Position numbers and translations under genes: made by a program. Below the pieces are notes generated by a model that searched no databases, was not told the origin of the DNA, and saw only the letters and a list, made by a program, of their open reading frames with translations. DNA of 64,000 nucleotides from Microbacterium sp. 1.5R (GTDB lineage Bacteria > Actinomycetota > Actinomycetes > Actinomycetales > Microbacteriaceae), in contig NZ_VDRC01000002.1 of assembly GCF_007667425.1 (NCBI RefSeq), forward strand, positions 1-64,000, in the 5' to 3' direction. Below, piece after piece: positions 62,140-64,000 of the stretch (position 1 is its first letter; every line of letters starts with the position of its first letter).

Positions 62140-63195
62140 CTAGAAGTCGTAGTCGTCGATGTTGTCGGTGTTGAAGACCGTCGGCGGGCCGACGATCACC
62201 GTGCCGTCGGCGCCGACCTCGCGCTCGCCGAGGTCGCCCGCCTCGAACGTGTCGCCCTCAGCGCCGGTGATGTCGCCATCGGCGAGAGCCTTGCCGGCGA
62301 AGGCGGCGACGTAGCCCAGCTGAGCCGGGTCCCACAGCGCGAACTCGGAGACCGTGCCGTCCTTGACGAACGGACGCATCTCGTTCGGCAGACCCAGACC
62401 CGTCAGCGCGACCTTGCCCTTGTACTCCGAGGTCGAGAGGTAGCGGGCGGTCGCCGCGATGCCGACCGTGGTCGGCGAGATGATGCCCTTGAGGTTCGGG
62501 TGCGCCTGCAGCAGGCCCTGGGCCTCCTGGAACGACTTCGTGTCGTCGTCGTCGCCGTAGACCTTCGCGACCAGCGTGATGTCGGCGTAGTCGGGGTTCG
62601 ACTCGAGCTCCTCCTCGATGTACTTGATCCACTCGTTCTGGTTCGTGGCGTTGGCCGTGGCGGAGAGGATCGCGATCTCGCCCGAGCCGCCGATCTGCTC
62701 GGCGATGAGCTCGACCTGGATCAGCGCGACGTCCTTCGCGACGACCTGGCTGATGAACAGGTCACGGCAGTCGGGGTTCGTGTCGGAGTCGAAGGCGACG
62801 ATCTTCGCGCCTCCGGAACGCGCCTCCTCGAGGGCGGGGCAGACGGCGTCGGGGTCGTTAGCGGCGATCACGATGACGTTCGTGCCGGCCTGGGTCTCTG
62901 CGTTGATGAACGAGACCTGGCTCGAGGCGCTCGCGTCGAGGGGGCCGACCACCTGGCTGTCGGCGAAGCCTGCGGCCGTGGCGCCCTCCTCGCCGCCGCC
63001 GAGCACGACGTCGGTGTACGGGTTGTTGAGCTGCTTCGGGATGAAGGTGATGGTCTGTTCGCCGTCGGCACCGGAGCCTCCGTCGCCGCCGCCCGAGGCG
63101 CCGGCGGCGCATCCGGTGGCGATGAGGGCGATGCCGGTGAGAGCTGCGATGCCCGAGAGACGACGTCGTCCGGAGCGGGTGCGGATCCACTGCAT
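62140..63195 (-). CDS. rhaS: Rhamnose ABC transporter substrate-binding lipoprotein
   Basis: A 351-residue periplasmic-type binding protein (PBP1 family). Signal with lipobox IATGC (C29), Gly-rich linker, then QTITFIPKQLNNPYTDVVLG, IVIAANDPDAVCPALEEARS and VALTGLGLPNEMRPFVKDGT, the pattern of RhaS/autoinducer-2-like binding proteins. It follows a permease and precedes rhamnose catabolic genes, which sets its role. The ATG follows GGAAAGGAAG. Confidence 0.93.
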   Translation of the reverse strand: MQWIRTRSGRRRLSGIAALTGIALIATGCAAGASGGGDGGSGADGEQTITFIPKQLNNPYTDVVLGGGEEGATAAGFADSQVVGPLDASASSQVSFINAETQAGTNVIVIAANDPDAVCPALEEARSGGAKIVAFDSDTNPDCRDLFISQVVAKDVALIQVELIAEQIGGSGEIAILSATANATNQNEWIKYIEEELESNPDYADITLVAKVYGDDDDTKSFQEAQGLLQAHPNLKGIISPTTVGIAATARYLSTSEYKGKVALTGLGLPNEMRPFVKDGTVSEFALWDPAQLGYVAAFAGKALADGDITGAEGDTFEAGDLGEREVGADGTVIVGPPTVFNTDNIDDYDF

Positions 63196-63220
63196 GTTTC
63201 TTCCTTTCCTGGTGCGCCCG

Positions 63221-64000
63221 CTACGAGGCGCGCACATGCCCCGTGCCGGCGGCGCGGGGAAGCTGTCGGCGCACGCGCCGGTCATGGCGCAAGGTGCTGA
63301 GGTACTGGCCGATGCTCGGCGCGATCACCGAGGCGATCAGCAGCGAGCCGGTGACGATGATGAGCACGACCTCCGAGACGCGGCCGAGGCGCAGCGCGTA
63401 GTTGACCACGCCGATCAGCAGCACGCCGGCGACGACGCCGGGAATGGTGCCGCGGCCGCCGAAGATCGACACCCCGCCGAGGAGGACAGCCGCGATCACG
63501 GCGAGCTCGAGTCCGCTGGCGTTGTCGGAGCGGGCGCTGGAATAGCGCAGCGTCCAGTAGATGCCGGCGAGCGCCGACACGGAGCCGGTCCCGACGAAGA
63601 GCCAGAACTTGGCCTGTGCGACCTTGATGCCGACGAAACGGGCGGCCTCCTTGCTGAAGCCGATGGCGGGGAGCGCCCGGCCGAACGGCGTGAGGTGGAG
63701 GAGCACCGCGAAGAACGCCACGACGAGGACCACCCCGATCATGACGGTGGGGATGCCGGTGGCGCCGAGCTTGGAGGTGAAGAACGCGGTAAGCTCGGAC
63801 GGGAAGTCGGCCACGGCGTTGTCGCCGATCACGACCAGCGCGAGGCCGCGGAACAGCGCGAGGGTGCCGATCGTGACGGCGAGGGACGGCAGCCCGGCGA
63901 AGGCGACGAGCGCGCCGTTCACAGCACCGGCCACGGTGCCGACGACGAGCCCGATGAGGAGGACGAGCGAGATGTCGAGACCCGCCTGCCACAGCACGCC
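63221..64000 (-). CDS. Rhamnose ABC transporter permease (C-terminal part, cut by window edge)
   Basis: The frame runs to the right edge, leaving the last 259 residues visible. Multi-helix RbsC-type permease with GLPSLAVTIGTLALFRGLAL, GFSKEAARFVGIKVAQAKFW and IAAVLLGGVSIFGGRGTIPG. Its position 25 bp before rhaS shows it is RhaP or RhaQ; which one cannot be told without the sequence beyond the window. Confidence 0.92.
   Translation of the reverse strand, partial: GVLWQAGLDISLVLLIGLVVGTVAGAVNGALVAFAGLPSLAVTIGTLALFRGLALVVIGDNAVADFPSELTAFFTSKLGATGIPTVMIGVVLVVAFFAVLLHLTPFGRALPAIGFSKEAARFVGIKVAQAKFWLFVGTGSVSALAGIYWTLRYSSARSDNASGLELAVIAAVLLGGVSIFGGRGTIPGVVAGVLLIGVVNYALRLGRVSEVVLIIVTGSLLIASVIAPSIGQYLSTLRHDRRVRRQLPRAAGTGHVRAS

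Overview
This is a 64 kb stretch of a high-GC actinobacterial chromosome. Gene content (folate operon with DUF3180, TilS-Hpt-FtsH synteny, a DivIVA-type coiled-coil protein, LCP protein, DUF2207 and DUF937 proteins), codon habits and TANNNT-type -10 boxes point to Microbacteriaceae, most likely Microbacterium. The genus is inferred, not proven. No rRNA, insertion sequence, transposase, prophage or CRISPR array was seen.

Layout. 1-12.3 kb is an exopolysaccharide locus: a PKD-domain surface protein (cut by the window edge), glycosyltransferases, a Wzy-like polymerase, a Wzx-like flippase, an aminoglycoside-phosphotransferase-like kinase, a Wzz/Wzc-type tyrosine autokinase, its divergent low-molecular-weight phosphatase, and the initiating polyprenyl sugar transferase behind a structured leader. 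12.4-22 kb holds a lipidated intradiol-dioxygenase-like protein, a fatty acid desaturase with an apparently non-canonical start, an ABC-2 exporter, a DivIVA-like protein, an AEC transporter and an HTH/Clp-N-SRPBCC pair behind twin operators. 22.4-22.8 kb is a Glu-Asp-Phe tRNA operon with terminator. 23-36 kb is mostly housekeeping: an M23 peptidase, ppa, a TMEM175-like channel, tilS, hpt, ftsH, folE-folP-folB-folK, then DUF3180, two PH-domain membrane proteins and a Rossmann/DUF2520 protein. 36-48 kb holds a DUF2207 protein, lysS, a DUF4192 protein, cardiolipin synthase, a duplicated-domain lipoprotein, a lipid kinase, serS, a HAD hydrolase, tRNA-Ser and an LCP protein. 48-56.6 kb looks accessory: an MgtC-like and a DUF218 protein on the same transcript as a sugar ABC importer, divergent from a PP2C-like phosphatase coupled to a LacI regulator, followed by a small secreted protein and a phosphodiester glycosidase. 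56.8-64 kb is an L-rhamnose uptake and catabolism operon (ABC importer, isomerase-like protein, mutarotase, aldolase/dehydrogenase, kinase), cut by the right edge.

How the parts work together. The sugar transferase would load undecaprenyl phosphate, the transferases extend the repeat unit, the flippase and polymerase export and join units, and the kinase/phosphatase pair sets chain length. The LCP protein at 46.7 kb could attach polymer to peptidoglycan. Two importers at the right end feed sugars inward, one under LacI control and one for rhamnose.

The most interesting signals are: twin hairpins with identical loops in the polysaccharide leader; an apparent ATC start for the desaturase; paired operators on the -35 and -10 of a leaderless HTH/Clp-N operon; a PP2C-like phosphatase coupled to a LacI repressor; an isomerase-like protein in the place of a rhamnose isomerase; and a recurring pattern in which the start codon lies exactly 6 nt after the -10 box, implying leaderless mRNAs for at least eleven genes.
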